Of a stretch of DNA of 10,293 bases, positions 1 through 6,918 are shown one piece after another (the first letter of the stretch is position 1; each line of letters starts with the position of its first letter). The translations under genes were made by a program, and so were the position numbers. The stretch comes from Latescibacteria bacterium UBA6620. Lineage in GTDB: Bacteria; Latescibacterota; UBA2968. The notes under the pieces were generated by a model, which saw only the letters and a list, made by a program, of their open reading frames with translations, searched no databases and was not told the DNA's origin. The stretch spans positions 209,247 to 219,539 of the forward strand of contig DJHM01000056.1 of assembly GCA_002433075.1 (NCBI GenBank). Direction: 5' to 3'.

Positions 1-39
1 TCCCTAATTCCCTAATTCCCTAATACGGTAATTCCTAAT
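1..39. repeat. Octamer tandem repeat array at 3' end of the enolase-superfamily gene
   Basis: Three exact copies of TCCCTAAT (1-8, 9-16, 17-24) are followed by a degenerate ACGGTAAT (25-32) and a shortened TCCTAAT (33-39). The stop codon of the minus-strand enolase-superfamily gene (35-37) lies inside the last unit. The array touches the window edge and may continue outside. It looks like the short tandemly repeated repetitive (STRR) sequences known from heterocystous cyanobacteria; that comparison concerns architecture only. Confidence 0.75.
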
Positions 40-1186
40 GTTCCTCCGCTCCTTCCAGAATCCCCCCGAGGTCCACAATCCCACTCCCCGGTCCTTGCGG
101 CACCGTCATCTCCCCGTTCTCGATCTTCAGCGCCGGTTCGAACAGGTCGCCATACTTCTCGATCCCTCGCTTGTACTCCTGATAGAACCCGATGTCCGGC
201 GTGATCGACGCAAAGATCAGCATGTAGATGAACCCGAAGCCGCCCGAGATGTGCACCGTCGTCGGCATGTCCGCCACCGCCGCCATCCGCGCCACCCGGA
301 TCGAGCGAATCAATCCCCCGTAATAGTGAATGTCCGGCTGAACGATATTCACACCCGTGTTCGCGATCATCCACCTGAAGCGCCGGTCACTCGACTCCTG
401 CTCTCCACCCGACACCGGCAGCGTCAGCGTATCCGTCACGACCTTGGTGTCCTCGAGATGATCGAACGGGCACGGTTCTTCGAAGTAAACAGCCCCGATG
501 TCTTCCAGCATGCGTCCCACCTCGATCGCCTGTGGCGGATCGTAACTGCTGTTTGCATCGGCATGGATGTCCATCTCGTCGCCCAGGCGCTTTCGTGAAA
601 GTTCGATCAGCCGCGGCGTCCGGTTTGGCGATGCATCCTCGCCCCTACTCATCCGTCCTCCCACGCGGAACTTCACGGCAGGCGCGTGCGTCTCGTCGAC
701 CAGACTCTGGAGATACTCGACTTCCCCCTCCGGCGTACTGTCACGTCGCCCGCTCGCGACGTAGAACTTCGCGCGATCGCGCACCGCGCCACCCAGCAGA
801 TCCGCCATCGATTTACCCGCAATCCGGCCGAGCATGTCCAGGATGGCCATTTCGACCCACGCCACCGGACACCAGAGCGGCTGACCTAGCATCTTATAAT
901 TGCTGCCCTGCCGGTAAACACCCCAGAGATGATTCTCGAGATCGCGAGCGTCCTTCCCGATGAAGTAGGGAACGATACATTCCAGTAGAATGGGCGCGTA
1001 GACCCGCCCCTTCATGTTGGTGAAGGAGACACCTTCCGCGCCGTTCGTCGACCGGACGTGAACAAAGAATTCATTATCCTTTCTCAACAGCTGGATCGAT
1101 TCGATGATCACCGGTTCGTCCAGCCCGTCGCGCACCAGAACGGGCCGCTCTGCCGCGGCATCCAGAGCCTCGATGTCTACAGACAT
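35..1186 (-). CDS. Mandelate racemase/muconate lactonizing enzyme family protein (enolase superfamily)
   Basis: This 383-residue protein is the usual length for a cytosolic enolase-superfamily sugar-acid dehydratase, racemase or cycloisomerase, which abstracts the proton alpha to a carboxylate using Mg2+. An N-terminal capping domain (about residues 25-140) precedes the barrel. Visible barrel residues are K172 (K-F-R), metal ligands D210 (D-A-N), E236 (F-E-E-P) and E262 (G-G-E-Q), and the D285/H312 dyad. The spacings 26, 26, 23 and 27 equal those I recall for mandelate racemase (D195, E221, E247, D270, H297), so it should be active and of the MR subgroup. The second Lys of the usual KxK is Arg174. 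The substrate cannot be told; an acid-sugar dehydratase is a reasonable guess. The start at 1186 is chosen because GGAG lies 7 bases upstream and family homology begins nearby; a longer reading to 1336 adds 50 residues without family character. It is divergent from the lipoprotein gene, and its stop lies in an octamer repeat. Confidence 0.9.
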   Translation of the reverse strand: MSVDIEALDAAAERPVLVRDGLDEPVIIESIQLLRKDNEFFVHVRSTNGAEGVSFTNMKGRVYAPILLECIVPYFIGKDARDLENHLWGVYRQGSNYKMLGQPLWCPVAWVEMAILDMLGRIAGKSMADLLGGAVRDRAKFYVASGRRDSTPEGEVEYLQSLVDETHAPAVKFRVGGRMSRGEDASPNRTPRLIELSRKRLGDEMDIHADANSSYDPPQAIEVGRMLEDIGAVYFEEPCPFDHLEDTKVVTDTLTLPVSGGEQESSDRRFRWMIANTGVNIVQPDIHYYGGLIRSIRVARMAAVADMPTTVHISGGFGFIYMLIFASITPDIGFYQEYKRGIEKYGDLFEPALKIENGEMTVPQGPGSGIVDLGGILEGAEEH

Positions 1187-1287
1187 GTCGTTCTCCGATT
1201 CAGATGTTATGTTGTAAGGCAACCTCCAGCCGGCTCGGTCGTCGAAGAAGAGGAAACACCGGAACCGTTTCACCTTGGAGAGTGGAG

Positions 1288-1692
1288 ATGAAGAAGCTGT
1301 TACTCGTACTAACGATGCTTGGATGTGGATCAACAACCCAGAATCTCAGTGTGACCAGCATCTTGCTCGTCGACGAGCAGACCTCGGTCCAGGCCCTCAT
1401 GTTCGATGCCATATCGTTCACGATCGACACCAACGTGATGACCGATCCCGCCCTCCTCGTTTCGATCGCCGCGACCGCTCCGATCAACCTCGTCGTCATG
1501 GACGCGGCCAACTTCGCCATCTTTCAGGATGGGGGTTCTGCAACCGGCCGCTTCGACTCCGGCCCCACCACGGGAAGCGACATCGATCTCCCCATGACAG
1601 ATTCCGGAACGTTCCATCTGATCCTAGACAACCGAGCCGGAGAGACCGCCGTCCTCGTCACCATTCGCGGTGAAATTTTCTGGCAGGAATAG
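1288..1692 (+). CDS. Small predicted lipoprotein, beta-rich, function unknown
   Basis: The protein has 134 residues. It starts with Lys-Lys and a hydrophobic stretch ending in M-L-G-C (Cys13), which looks like a lipoprotein signal peptide; Met at the -3 position instead of the usual Leu makes the lipobox imperfect. The mature part alternates hydrophobic and polar residues, with few charges and many Thr/Ser/Asp, as in an all-beta sandwich. The C-terminal F-H-L-I-L-D-N-R segment (109-116) followed by V-L-V-T-I-R (122-127) resembles the last strands of secreted GOLD-like or carbohydrate-binding-like sandwiches, but I do not recognise a named family. The start is set by ATG at 1288 with TTGGAG 7 bases upstream. 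It diverges from the enolase-superfamily gene across 101 bp and converges on the FKBP gene with only 16 bp between stops. Confidence 0.75.
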   Translation: MKKLLLVLTMLGCGSTTQNLSVTSILLVDEQTSVQALMFDAISFTIDTNVMTDPALLVSIAATAPINLVVMDAANFAIFQDGGSATGRFDSGPTTGSDIDLPMTDSGTFHLILDNRAGETAVLVTIRGEIFWQE

Positions 1693-1708
1693 CGGCCGAT
1701 CTCCCGCC

Positions 1709-2131
1709 TTAGCCGATCTCCAGAACCTGGATTTCGAAAACAAGTGTCGCGTTCTTCGGAATCCGCGGCGGCCGTCCCATCGGCCCGTAGGCCAGATTCG
1801 GCGGCACTCTCAGCTGCCGGATGCCACCCACCTTCATCGCCACCACTCCTTCGTCCCATCCCTTGATGACTTTCCGCGCCCCGACCGTAAACGTGAAGGG
1901 CTTCTTCTTCACCGCCGAACTGTCGAACCGCTTCCCGCTCTTCAGCCATCCGGAGTAGTGAACGGTCACCTGCTGCCCCTTCTTCACACTGGCACCGTCT
2001 CCGGGCTTGAGATCCGCATACTCCAGCCCACTCTCCGTCTTCGTGTAACCGTCGACTGAAGAGGGTGCCGCGATTCCCACCCCTTCCTGCTTCTTCTCTC
2101 CCGGCCCGAACAACATTCCAAGCAGTCCCAT
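1709..2131 (-). CDS. FKBP-type peptidyl-prolyl cis-trans isomerase
   Basis: This 140-residue protein is a single FKBP domain (about residues 35-139) after a short N-terminal segment. It catalyses cis-trans isomerisation of X-Pro bonds in protein folding. Residues matching the FKBP12 active-site pocket are all present: Y59, F69-D70, F81, V88-I89, W92, Y115 and F132, so it should be catalytically competent. The N-terminus (M-G-L-L-G-M-L-F-G) is mildly hydrophobic but too short for a confident signal peptide, so cytosolic or loosely membrane-associated are both possible. The start at 2131 has GGAG about 8 bases upstream; an in-frame reading to 2221 would translate the heptamer repeat array and is rejected. 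It lies 59 bp downstream of the phosphotransferase gene on the same strand and is probably its last operon partner. Confidence 0.93.
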   Translation of the reverse strand: MGLLGMLFGPGEKKQEGVGIAAPSSVDGYTKTESGLEYADLKPGDGASVKKGQQVTVHYSGWLKSGKRFDSSAVKKKPFTFTVGARKVIKGWDEGVVAMKVGGIRQLRVPPNLAYGPMGRPPRIPKNATLVFEIQVLEIG

Positions 2132-2157
2132 ACGCTCTCCGCTTAACGCCTCTCTTT

Positions 2158-2192
2158 GCAAATTGCACTTCGCTTTCCGCACTTTGCATTTT
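2158..2192. repeat. Degenerate heptamer tandem array between phosphotransferase and FKBP genes
   Basis: Five 7-base units follow without gaps: GCAAATT (2158-2164), GCACTTC (2165-2171), GCTTTCC (2172-2178), GCACTTT (2179-2185), GCATTTT (2186-2192). Every unit begins with GC and continues with an A/C/T-rich pentamer. The array overlaps two bases of the phosphotransferase stop codon (2191-2193) and ends 27 bp before the FKBP start, so it fills most of the intergenic space. In the transcribed sense the unit reads roughly AAARTGC. Confidence 0.65.
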
Positions 2193-3150
2193 ACACTGAC
2201 TCCCTCCCCGCCTCGATACACTCAATCCCCTCCACGATCTCCGGCCAGACTCCCAACATCTCCTGCGAACTGGCTTCGTATTCGTGAGGTGGATGCTTCA
2301 GGCCCCAGGAGCTCCCCACGATCTTGTCCACGAACGCACCCAGGCACACCCTCTCGAACGTCTCGTCCAGAATAGACGAGAAGATCTCCCGCGCTTCGAT
2401 CACCTCCACCCGTTTCTCGCTCCTCGATCCGTCACCAACCGTGTTCCCGATGAATCGCCCGATGTCCAGACAAGATGCGCCGATGACGCCTTGGGGGTCG
2501 ATCGCGATCCATCCGCGTCTCTCGTCTTCGAGGATGTTGAAGTGATGCAGATCTCCGTGCAGGAGCTTCTGCGGCTCCGCATCCACACCGAACGCGGCCA
2601 TGATTTCGAGAACTCTCGGAAACTGATCTATATACCCGCGCGAGCGTTCCGGGTCTTCGCACGCACGTGCATCCTCGTGGGAACTCTCCACCCACTCCAT
2701 AAAATGCGGTAACGTGTGTGCGACGGGAGGAGGAACGGTATGAAGACTGACCATGATGGTGGCGCCCGCCTCTGCCTGCGCACGCTTGTCGGAGATCGAC
2801 GAAAGCATCTTGCCGGGACGAATGCGCTCCAGCAGCATGGCGTTGAGGTCCATATCTCGATCGATCAGACGGTTGATCCCCCGTCCATCATATATGTCCA
2901 GGGCTTCCATCTCCGTGCTAAAGTCTCGGTGGGGGACGCCTACTTTGAGGACCGCCTCTTCCCCCGATTCCATCGTCGCATAGCCGATGTAGTTCGCCTT
3001 GATCTCTTCCGTTGTGCCCCCCAGCGTCAGCCCCCATTTTTCGCAGCATCGATCGAGAATGCCCGGCAGATCCTTCAGCCAGGCTTCTCCTCGCTCGCCC
3101 CATCCCTGGGTCGCGTAATTGATCATGCGCTGTGGAAATTCATACGTCAC
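2191..3150 (-). CDS. Aminoglycoside/hydroxyurea-type phosphotransferase (streptomycin 6-kinase-like, APH(6) family)
   Basis: This 319-residue protein has the eukaryotic-like kinase fold of antibiotic phosphotransferases. It shows a nucleotide-binding Lys in A-V-L-K69, a likely paired acid at E80 or E82, the catalytic loop L-H-G-D-L-H-H-F-N (197-205; Asp200 the expected base) and a metal-binding I-D-P-Q-G (217-221; Asp218). H-G-D-L-H-H-F-N-I-L followed by I-D-P-x-G-V-x-G is characteristic of the streptomycin 6-kinase/hydroxyurea phosphotransferase family (Pfam APH_6_hur). Known members use ATP to phosphorylate streptomycin or hydroxyurea; the substrate here is not shown, and a metabolic small molecule is as likely. 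The GTG start at 3150 has a purine-rich GGAAGGG about 9 bases upstream; ATG at 3126 has no such site. It follows the dioxygenase gene by 63 bp and precedes FKBP by 59 bp on the same strand. Confidence 0.88.
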   Translation of the reverse strand: MTYEFPQRMINYATQGWGERGEAWLKDLPGILDRCCEKWGLTLGGTTEEIKANYIGYATMESGEEAVLKVGVPHRDFSTEMEALDIYDGRGINRLIDRDMDLNAMLLERIRPGKMLSSISDKRAQAEAGATIMVSLHTVPPPVAHTLPHFMEWVESSHEDARACEDPERSRGYIDQFPRVLEIMAAFGVDAEPQKLLHGDLHHFNILEDERRGWIAIDPQGVIGASCLDIGRFIGNTVGDGSRSEKRVEVIEAREIFSSILDETFERVCLGAFVDKIVGSSWGLKHPPHEYEASSQEMLGVWPEIVEGIECIEAGRESV

Positions 3151-3213
3151 CGAACTTGCCCTTCCTTCAGTCGGCTCCTGGTCGGTCGAAAACGCGAACG
3201 CACTCTCTTCGCA

Positions 3214-4086
3214 TCATGCAGGTCGCCATCCCACGTCGATGCTCGTGTAGCCGTCGACATATCGGTGAAGATGATCTGGAAGATCCTCGAGAAATCGTCG
3301 GCCGCTCTCGGGGATCTCCCACGGCACGTCGATCTCGTGATGGCGATCCCTGAACCCCAACGCGCACGACAACCGCACCTCGTCCAGCGTGTTGGGAAAC
3401 GCACCGTGATACGTTCGGTGGGCAAAGACGATCATGTCTCCGGGATCCGTAAACAGCGGGATCAGCCCTGGAATATCGAAACCCGCGTATCGATGTTCTT
3501 CTTCGTCGGCAGGATAGAACGACCGGCGGTCGGTCGTCATATTGAACCCTTCCGGACCTTCCCAGTTTTCGTCGTGCGAATCCTCGATCACGCATAACCC
3601 TCCGTGAACCGGTCGCGATCCCGTGATGTAGAGCCACTTTCCCGACGGCCACAACCCGCGATTCAGCACATCTCCGGAATTCTGCGGAGGCCCGTCGTCG
3701 AACCCACACCAGTCCGAATGCCACCCGACCGGTTGCGATCCGGGCATCCGAATGATCGCCGCCGACCGGTGAACCGTCATCTCATCCGTCCCGATCAGGT
3801 GACGATGAACTGCCATGAACGGTTCGTATTCCATCAACGACCACGCCCCCGGCCCCGACTCCACCCAAGCGTGCCGCGTTCGGCTTTCCCCCCGTTTCAG
3901 AGTCCGATCCGGATCCGTACCGTGCCAGACCGCCTCCTTCAGGTCATCCACGATCTCCCCCGGCAACACATCTTTGACGATCGCAAACCCGTGCGCCTCC
4001 AGACACCCCGACATCGTGCCAAGCTCATCCACCCCGAACTCATACCGATACCCCGGTTCCGGCTTCTTCACTTTTGCTTGATCCAT
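3214..4086 (-). CDS. Phytanoyl-CoA dioxygenase (PhyH) family 2-oxoglutarate/Fe(II) oxygenase
   Basis: This 290-residue protein belongs to the PhyH-like non-haem iron oxygenases, which couple decarboxylation of 2-oxoglutarate to hydroxylation or halogenation of a small molecule. The facial triad is readable as H123-x-D125 (G-W-H-S-D) and H227 (T-Y-H-G-A-F), with R238 eleven residues later as the expected 2-oxoglutarate carboxylate ligand. The segment M-I-V-F-A-H (218-223) is the usual strand before the distal His. The Asp in H-x-D argues against a halogenase. The start at 4086 is chosen because GAGGGA sits 6 bases upstream; an in-frame ATG at 4110 lacks a ribosome binding site. Substrate unknown; bacterial homologues act on secondary metabolites, ectoine or modified lipids. 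It is probably the first gene of a run with the phosphotransferase and FKBP. Confidence 0.88.
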   Translation of the reverse strand: MDQAKVKKPEPGYRYEFGVDELGTMSGCLEAHGFAIVKDVLPGEIVDDLKEAVWHGTDPDRTLKRGESRTRHAWVESGPGAWSLMEYEPFMAVHRHLIGTDEMTVHRSAAIIRMPGSQPVGWHSDWCGFDDGPPQNSGDVLNRGLWPSGKWLYITGSRPVHGGLCVIEDSHDENWEGPEGFNMTTDRRSFYPADEEEHRYAGFDIPGLIPLFTDPGDMIVFAHRTYHGAFPNTLDEVRLSCALGFRDRHHEIDVPWEIPESGRRFLEDLPDHLHRYVDGYTSIDVGWRPA

Positions 4087-4161
4087 AGTTCCCTCAGTTT
4101 GTCTACTCATCCAGCGTCAATCGATCACGGCCAGCCGCCTCCGCTCCTACCCATTGAAAAC

Positions 4162-4222
4162 CACACTGAATCGCCACCGCAGGCACCGCCTGCCTTGCCA
4201 AAGCGCGGCGCGCGAAGGCGGG
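4162..4222. repeat. Dispersed REP-like intergenic element, short copy
   Basis: The first 21 bases (4162-4182) match 6779-6799 at 20 of 21 positions, and the last 11 (4212-4222, GCGAAGGCGGG) match 6908-6918 exactly, so both sites carry versions of one element in the same orientation. Inside this copy is a perfect hairpin GCAGGC-ACC-GCCTGC (4179-4193), and CCGCCT (4186-4191) can alternatively pair with AGGCGG (4216-4221). The element fills part of the 283-bp gap (4087-4369) between the DASS transporter stop and the dioxygenase start, where I see no gene. Confidence 0.65.
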
Positions 4223-4257
4223 TCTACTGCCGAAGCCCACGAGTCTGCGATTTGGCC

Positions 4258-4293
4258 CTGTCCACCTGTCTACTGTCCATTGCACACTGCCGG
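4258..4293. repeat. Degenerate heptamer tandem array in the transporter-dioxygenase gap
   Basis: Units read CTGTCCAC (4258-4265), CTGTCTA (4266-4272), CTGTCCA (4273-4279), TTGCACA (4280-4286) and CTGCCGG (4287-4293): a 7-base period with one extra base in the first unit and decay to the right. This is the third array of this type in the window, with its own unit (TGGACAG in the sense of the flanking genes). It lies about 75 bp past the transporter stop and about 170 bp before the dioxygenase start. Confidence 0.5.
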
Positions 4294-4369
4294 GCGTGAT
4301 TTGTCCTTTGGGTTCGCGGCTCGGAGGCCGATCCCACCGTAAGTCGCTGCCCCAGGCTCCGCCCACCGC

Positions 4370-5884
4370 CTACCCCCCACCCCCCGTCCATCCCGGAACG
4401 CTCGATGTCACCCCGAGCAGAGGAACAGCCACCAGGACCATGACGATCGAAAGCACCACCACGCTCATCAGGTTCAACCAGAACCCCGTCTTCGACATTT
4501 CGGGGATCGAAACCCGTCCGCTCCCGAAAATCACCGCATTCGGGCCCGTACCCGACGGCAGCATGAACGCGCACGAACACGCGAAGGTCGCCGGAATCAT
4601 CAGCAGGAAAGGATGCATCTTCCCAGCGATCGCCATCGTCGCCAGAACCGGAAGAAAAATGTTCGCCGTAGCCGTGTTGGAGTTGATCTCCGTGATAAAC
4701 GTCATGAACAGGATCACCAGGAGAATGATCACCGCCAGCGGAAGGACGCCGATGAAAGCGAGCTGAACGCCCAGCCAGTCCGCCAGACCAGTAGACGCAA
4801 AACTCTTGGCGATCGCATATCCACCTCCGACGATCAACACCACGCCCCAAGGAACGCTTTGCGCTTCCGGCCACGTGATCAGGCGACGCCCGTCGCTCTT
4901 CTCCGCGGGAATCAGGAAGAGCAGGATCGCTGCCAAAACCGAAACGGTCGAATCGTGAACGACATCACCCACCCCCAGGACCGTCGACCAACCCGGGACG
5001 TGAAGCGCGCCGAAGACCAGGTCCTTCCGGAAAATCCACCCCAGACCGGTCAGGATGAAAACCGCCAGAACCCGCTGTTCCGCCCGGCTCATCCTACCCA
5101 GCCCGGAGAGTTCCGACTGAATCACCTCGTCGCTCCCGGCAAAGGTGCCCTCGATCCCGTGAAACCACGCCAGGTAGAGCCAGGTGATCGGGAGAAACAC
5201 AATCACGAACGGGATCCCGATCTGCATCCATTCGAAAAAGCTGATATCCGGGGCGCTCGGGTAGAGCGTCTTGACCATCCCGACGAAGACCATATTCGGC
5301 GGGGTTCCCACGAGCGATCCTGTACCCCCAATGCTCGCTGCGTGCGCCACAGCCAGCATCAGGGCCAACCCGAACGATCCCGCCTGGACACTGTCCGGCC
5401 CATCCGAAGACGCTGCTTCCTCTCGGGCGATCACCGCGACCGCAATCGGAAGCATGAGTAACGTGACCGCCACGTTCGCGATCCACATCGACAGCAGCGC
5501 CGTCGCCACCATGAAGCTCAGCATGATTCGACGCCGGCTCGTCCCGATTCTGGAGATCAGGACAAGCGCGATCCGCCGGTGAAGGTTGTGCACCTCGAAA
5601 GCCTTGGCGATGAAAAACCCCGCCAGCAGCATCAGGACATAGTTATGTCCATAATTCGTGGCCGTCGTTGCCGCGTCCAGGATGCCCAGAAGTGGAAAAA
5701 CCGCGATCGGCACGAGCGCCGTCGCAGATATGGGAATCGCTTCGGTCATCCACCAGATCGCCATCAGCACCGTGACCGCGGCCGCCCGCATCCCCATCTC
5801 CCCCAGGCCCGCGGGTGAGGGCAGAACGCATAGAGTGGCGAAAGCTACGATTCCCCCGATCAACCCCATTTGTTGTCGTGCCAA
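4370..5884 (-). CDS. DASS/SLC13-family anion:Na+ symporter (dicarboxylate or sulfate type)
   Basis: This integral membrane transporter of 504 residues has many hydrophobic segments and is full length for the family. Family marks are the N-terminal A-I-W-W-M-T-E-A-I-P region (42-51), G-G-T-G-x-L-V-G-T-P-P-N (186-197) and the second SNT signature I-T-E-I-N-S-N-T-A-T-A-N (397-408). Where the first SNT signature is expected (M-W-I-S-N-T) this protein has M-W-I-A-N-V (133-138), so substrate or sodium coordination may differ. Known members import succinate, citrate, malate or sulfate with Na+; the substrate is not decidable here. The start is uncertain: TTG at 5884 is preceded by GGAGG four bases upstream, whereas ATG at 5869 has none within range. 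A reading to 6001 adds an Arg-rich leader unlike the family. The GC-rich 3' end has long G runs on the sense strand. Divergent from the tandem-receiver gene. Confidence 0.9.
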   Translation of the reverse strand: MARQQMGLIGGIVAFATLCVLPSPAGLGEMGMRAAAVTVLMAIWWMTEAIPISATALVPIAVFPLLGILDAATTATNYGHNYVLMLLAGFFIAKAFEVHNLHRRIALVLISRIGTSRRRIMLSFMVATALLSMWIANVAVTLLMLPIAVAVIAREEAASSDGPDSVQAGSFGLALMLAVAHAASIGGTGSLVGTPPNMVFVGMVKTLYPSAPDISFFEWMQIGIPFVIVFLPITWLYLAWFHGIEGTFAGSDEVIQSELSGLGRMSRAEQRVLAVFILTGLGWIFRKDLVFGALHVPGWSTVLGVGDVVHDSTVSVLAAILLFLIPAEKSDGRRLITWPEAQSVPWGVVLIVGGGYAIAKSFASTGLADWLGVQLAFIGVLPLAVIILLVILFMTFITEINSNTATANIFLPVLATMAIAGKMHPFLLMIPATFACSCAFMLPSGTGPNAVIFGSGRVSIPEMSKTGFWLNLMSVVVLSIVMVLVAVPLLGVTSSVPGWTGGGG

Positions 5885-6140
5885 GAATCCTCCCGATGTG
5901 TGTAATGAAGAGCGCGCAATATAACATCCCCGCAGTTGGGACGCCCCACGCCTTGACCCCCAGCCCGAGACAGATCGACGTAATCGGACGCGCGACCTCA
6001 CCCGAAGCCTCGTGCTCCCGAAAATGGAAAATCGGGCTTATATGAAGTGATCTCGGTAGCGGAGAACCGATCTACTCCGGATGTTTCACAGAAAATGGGT
6101 TCTCGCCGGACTTTTTACGTCATCGGATGACAGCCGGATC

Positions 6141-6773
6141 ATGCCCCTCTCACCCAACAGCTTCAGCGTGCTCATCGTGATGGACGACGTCTACGCCCAA
6201 AAGGCGCTGACGGAATACGCTCGTCACGCAGGCTACCGTTCTTTGGGGGTCGCCGAAACCCGGAAAGCGGCTGCCATCATCGCCCAGAATCCGACCCATC
6301 TAGTCGTCGTCGACCTTGGAAAGAAGGCTGGACGCGAGTTCATCGAGGCGATCAAGAAACACAAACCCGACCTTCTCGCCCTCGGGCTTGTCGACGACGT
6401 TCTCGAGGTCGACGCGCAGGCCGAGGACGTCATCGATGACGATGCCAACGCGGTCACCGCCGTCGAGCACGTCCTGGAGGTGAGAGGATTCGAGGTCACC
6501 GGATTCCAGGATCCCGGCGAAGGCATTGAATACATCACCCAGAACCCACCCGACGTCATCATCCTCGACGTCCAGATGGCCAAAACCACCGGCTTTGAGG
6601 TCATGCAGACCATTCACAAGGACCCCAACTGCGCCGAGATCCCCGTTCTCATCTTCACCTCCGACCCCTCCAGGGACAACGTCCAGCACGCCATCCAGGG
6701 CGGCGCCAAAGGCTTCCTCGCCAAGCCCTTCGACCCCAAAGACCTCACCGAAAAAGTCCGCAGTCTCCTGTAG
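6141..6773 (+). CDS. Response regulator with one truncated and one intact receiver domain
   Basis: This 210-residue cytosolic signalling protein has no output domain. The first receiver (about residues 8-88) has V-L-I-V-M-D-D and a candidate phosphoacceptor D58 (L-V-V-V-D), but it stops near the fourth strand (D-L-L-A-L-G-L) and lacks the conserved Lys and last helix. The second receiver (about 90-210) is complete: acidic D-D-D at 99-101, phosphoacceptor D143 (I-I-L-D-V-Q-M), T173 (I-F-T-S) and K195 (L-A-K-P-F). The second domain should therefore accept phosphate from an unseen histidine kinase, while the first is probably a structural or protein-binding pseudo-receiver. Start choice: ATG at 6141 puts the first strand where receivers normally begin; ATG at 6081 adds 20 residues of atypical sequence. 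Neither has a strong ribosome binding site. It diverges from the DASS transporter across about 250 bp in which I see no gene; TTATAT near 6038-6043 could be a -10 element. Confidence 0.88.
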   Translation: MPLSPNSFSVLIVMDDVYAQKALTEYARHAGYRSLGVAETRKAAAIIAQNPTHLVVVDLGKKAGREFIEAIKKHKPDLLALGLVDDVLEVDAQAEDVIDDDANAVTAVEHVLEVRGFEVTGFQDPGEGIEYITQNPPDVIILDVQMAKTTGFEVMQTIHKDPNCAEIPVLIFTSDPSRDNVQHAIQGGAKGFLAKPFDPKDLTEKVRSLL

Positions 6774-6778
6774 CGCTT

Positions 6779-6918
6779 CACACTGAATCGCCAGCGCAGC
6801 CTCCGGCCTTCGCTGAAGCTTCGACCCGGCAGGCCGCCCACCGCCTGTCCTGAGTAGCCTACGGAGCAGGCGTATCGAAGGGCCTGCCGCGCCGAAGCTG
6901 CGCAGCAGCGAAGGCGGG
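6779..6918. repeat. Dispersed REP-like element, long copy, with a 110-bp imperfect inverted repeat
   Basis: It begins five bases after the response regulator stop. It shares its first 21 bases (20/21) and last 11 bases with the short copy at 4162-4222. Inside is a nested palindrome: GCCTTCGCTG (6806-6815) pairs with 6906-6915, AGCTTCG (6817-6823) with 6893-6899, GGCAGGCC (6828-6835) with 6881-6888, CGCCTG (6842-6847) with 6867-6872, and GTAG-C-CTAC (6854-6862) forms the tip. That is 35 base pairs in five stems separated by small bulges. As RNA it would be a long hairpin that could stop transcription or protect the upstream mRNA; as DNA it could extrude a cruciform. The rest of the 294-bp gap before the next gene (6919-7067) shows no gene. 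Confidence 0.8.

Noticed and set aside
1187..1336. 50-residue N-terminal extension of the enolase-superfamily protein
   Set aside because: It would overlap the start of the divergent lipoprotein gene; the internal ATG at 1186 has a good GGAG site and fits the family length.
2158..2192. Possible CRISPR array in the heptamer region
   Set aside because: Units are 7 bases and contiguous without spacers, unlike CRISPR repeats, and no cas genes are present.
2716..3597. Long plus-strand open frame of 293 codons opposite the dioxygenase and phosphotransferase genes
   Set aside because: It spans two well-supported minus-strand genes, reads as an Arg/His/Pro-rich composition with no family motif, and has no ribosome binding site; it is a GC-rich antisense shadow.
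4613..5461. Plus-strand open frame of 282 codons within the DASS transporter gene
   Set aside because: Extremely rich in Arg, Asp, His and Gln, with no recognisable domain; it is antisense to a conserved membrane protein with clear signatures.
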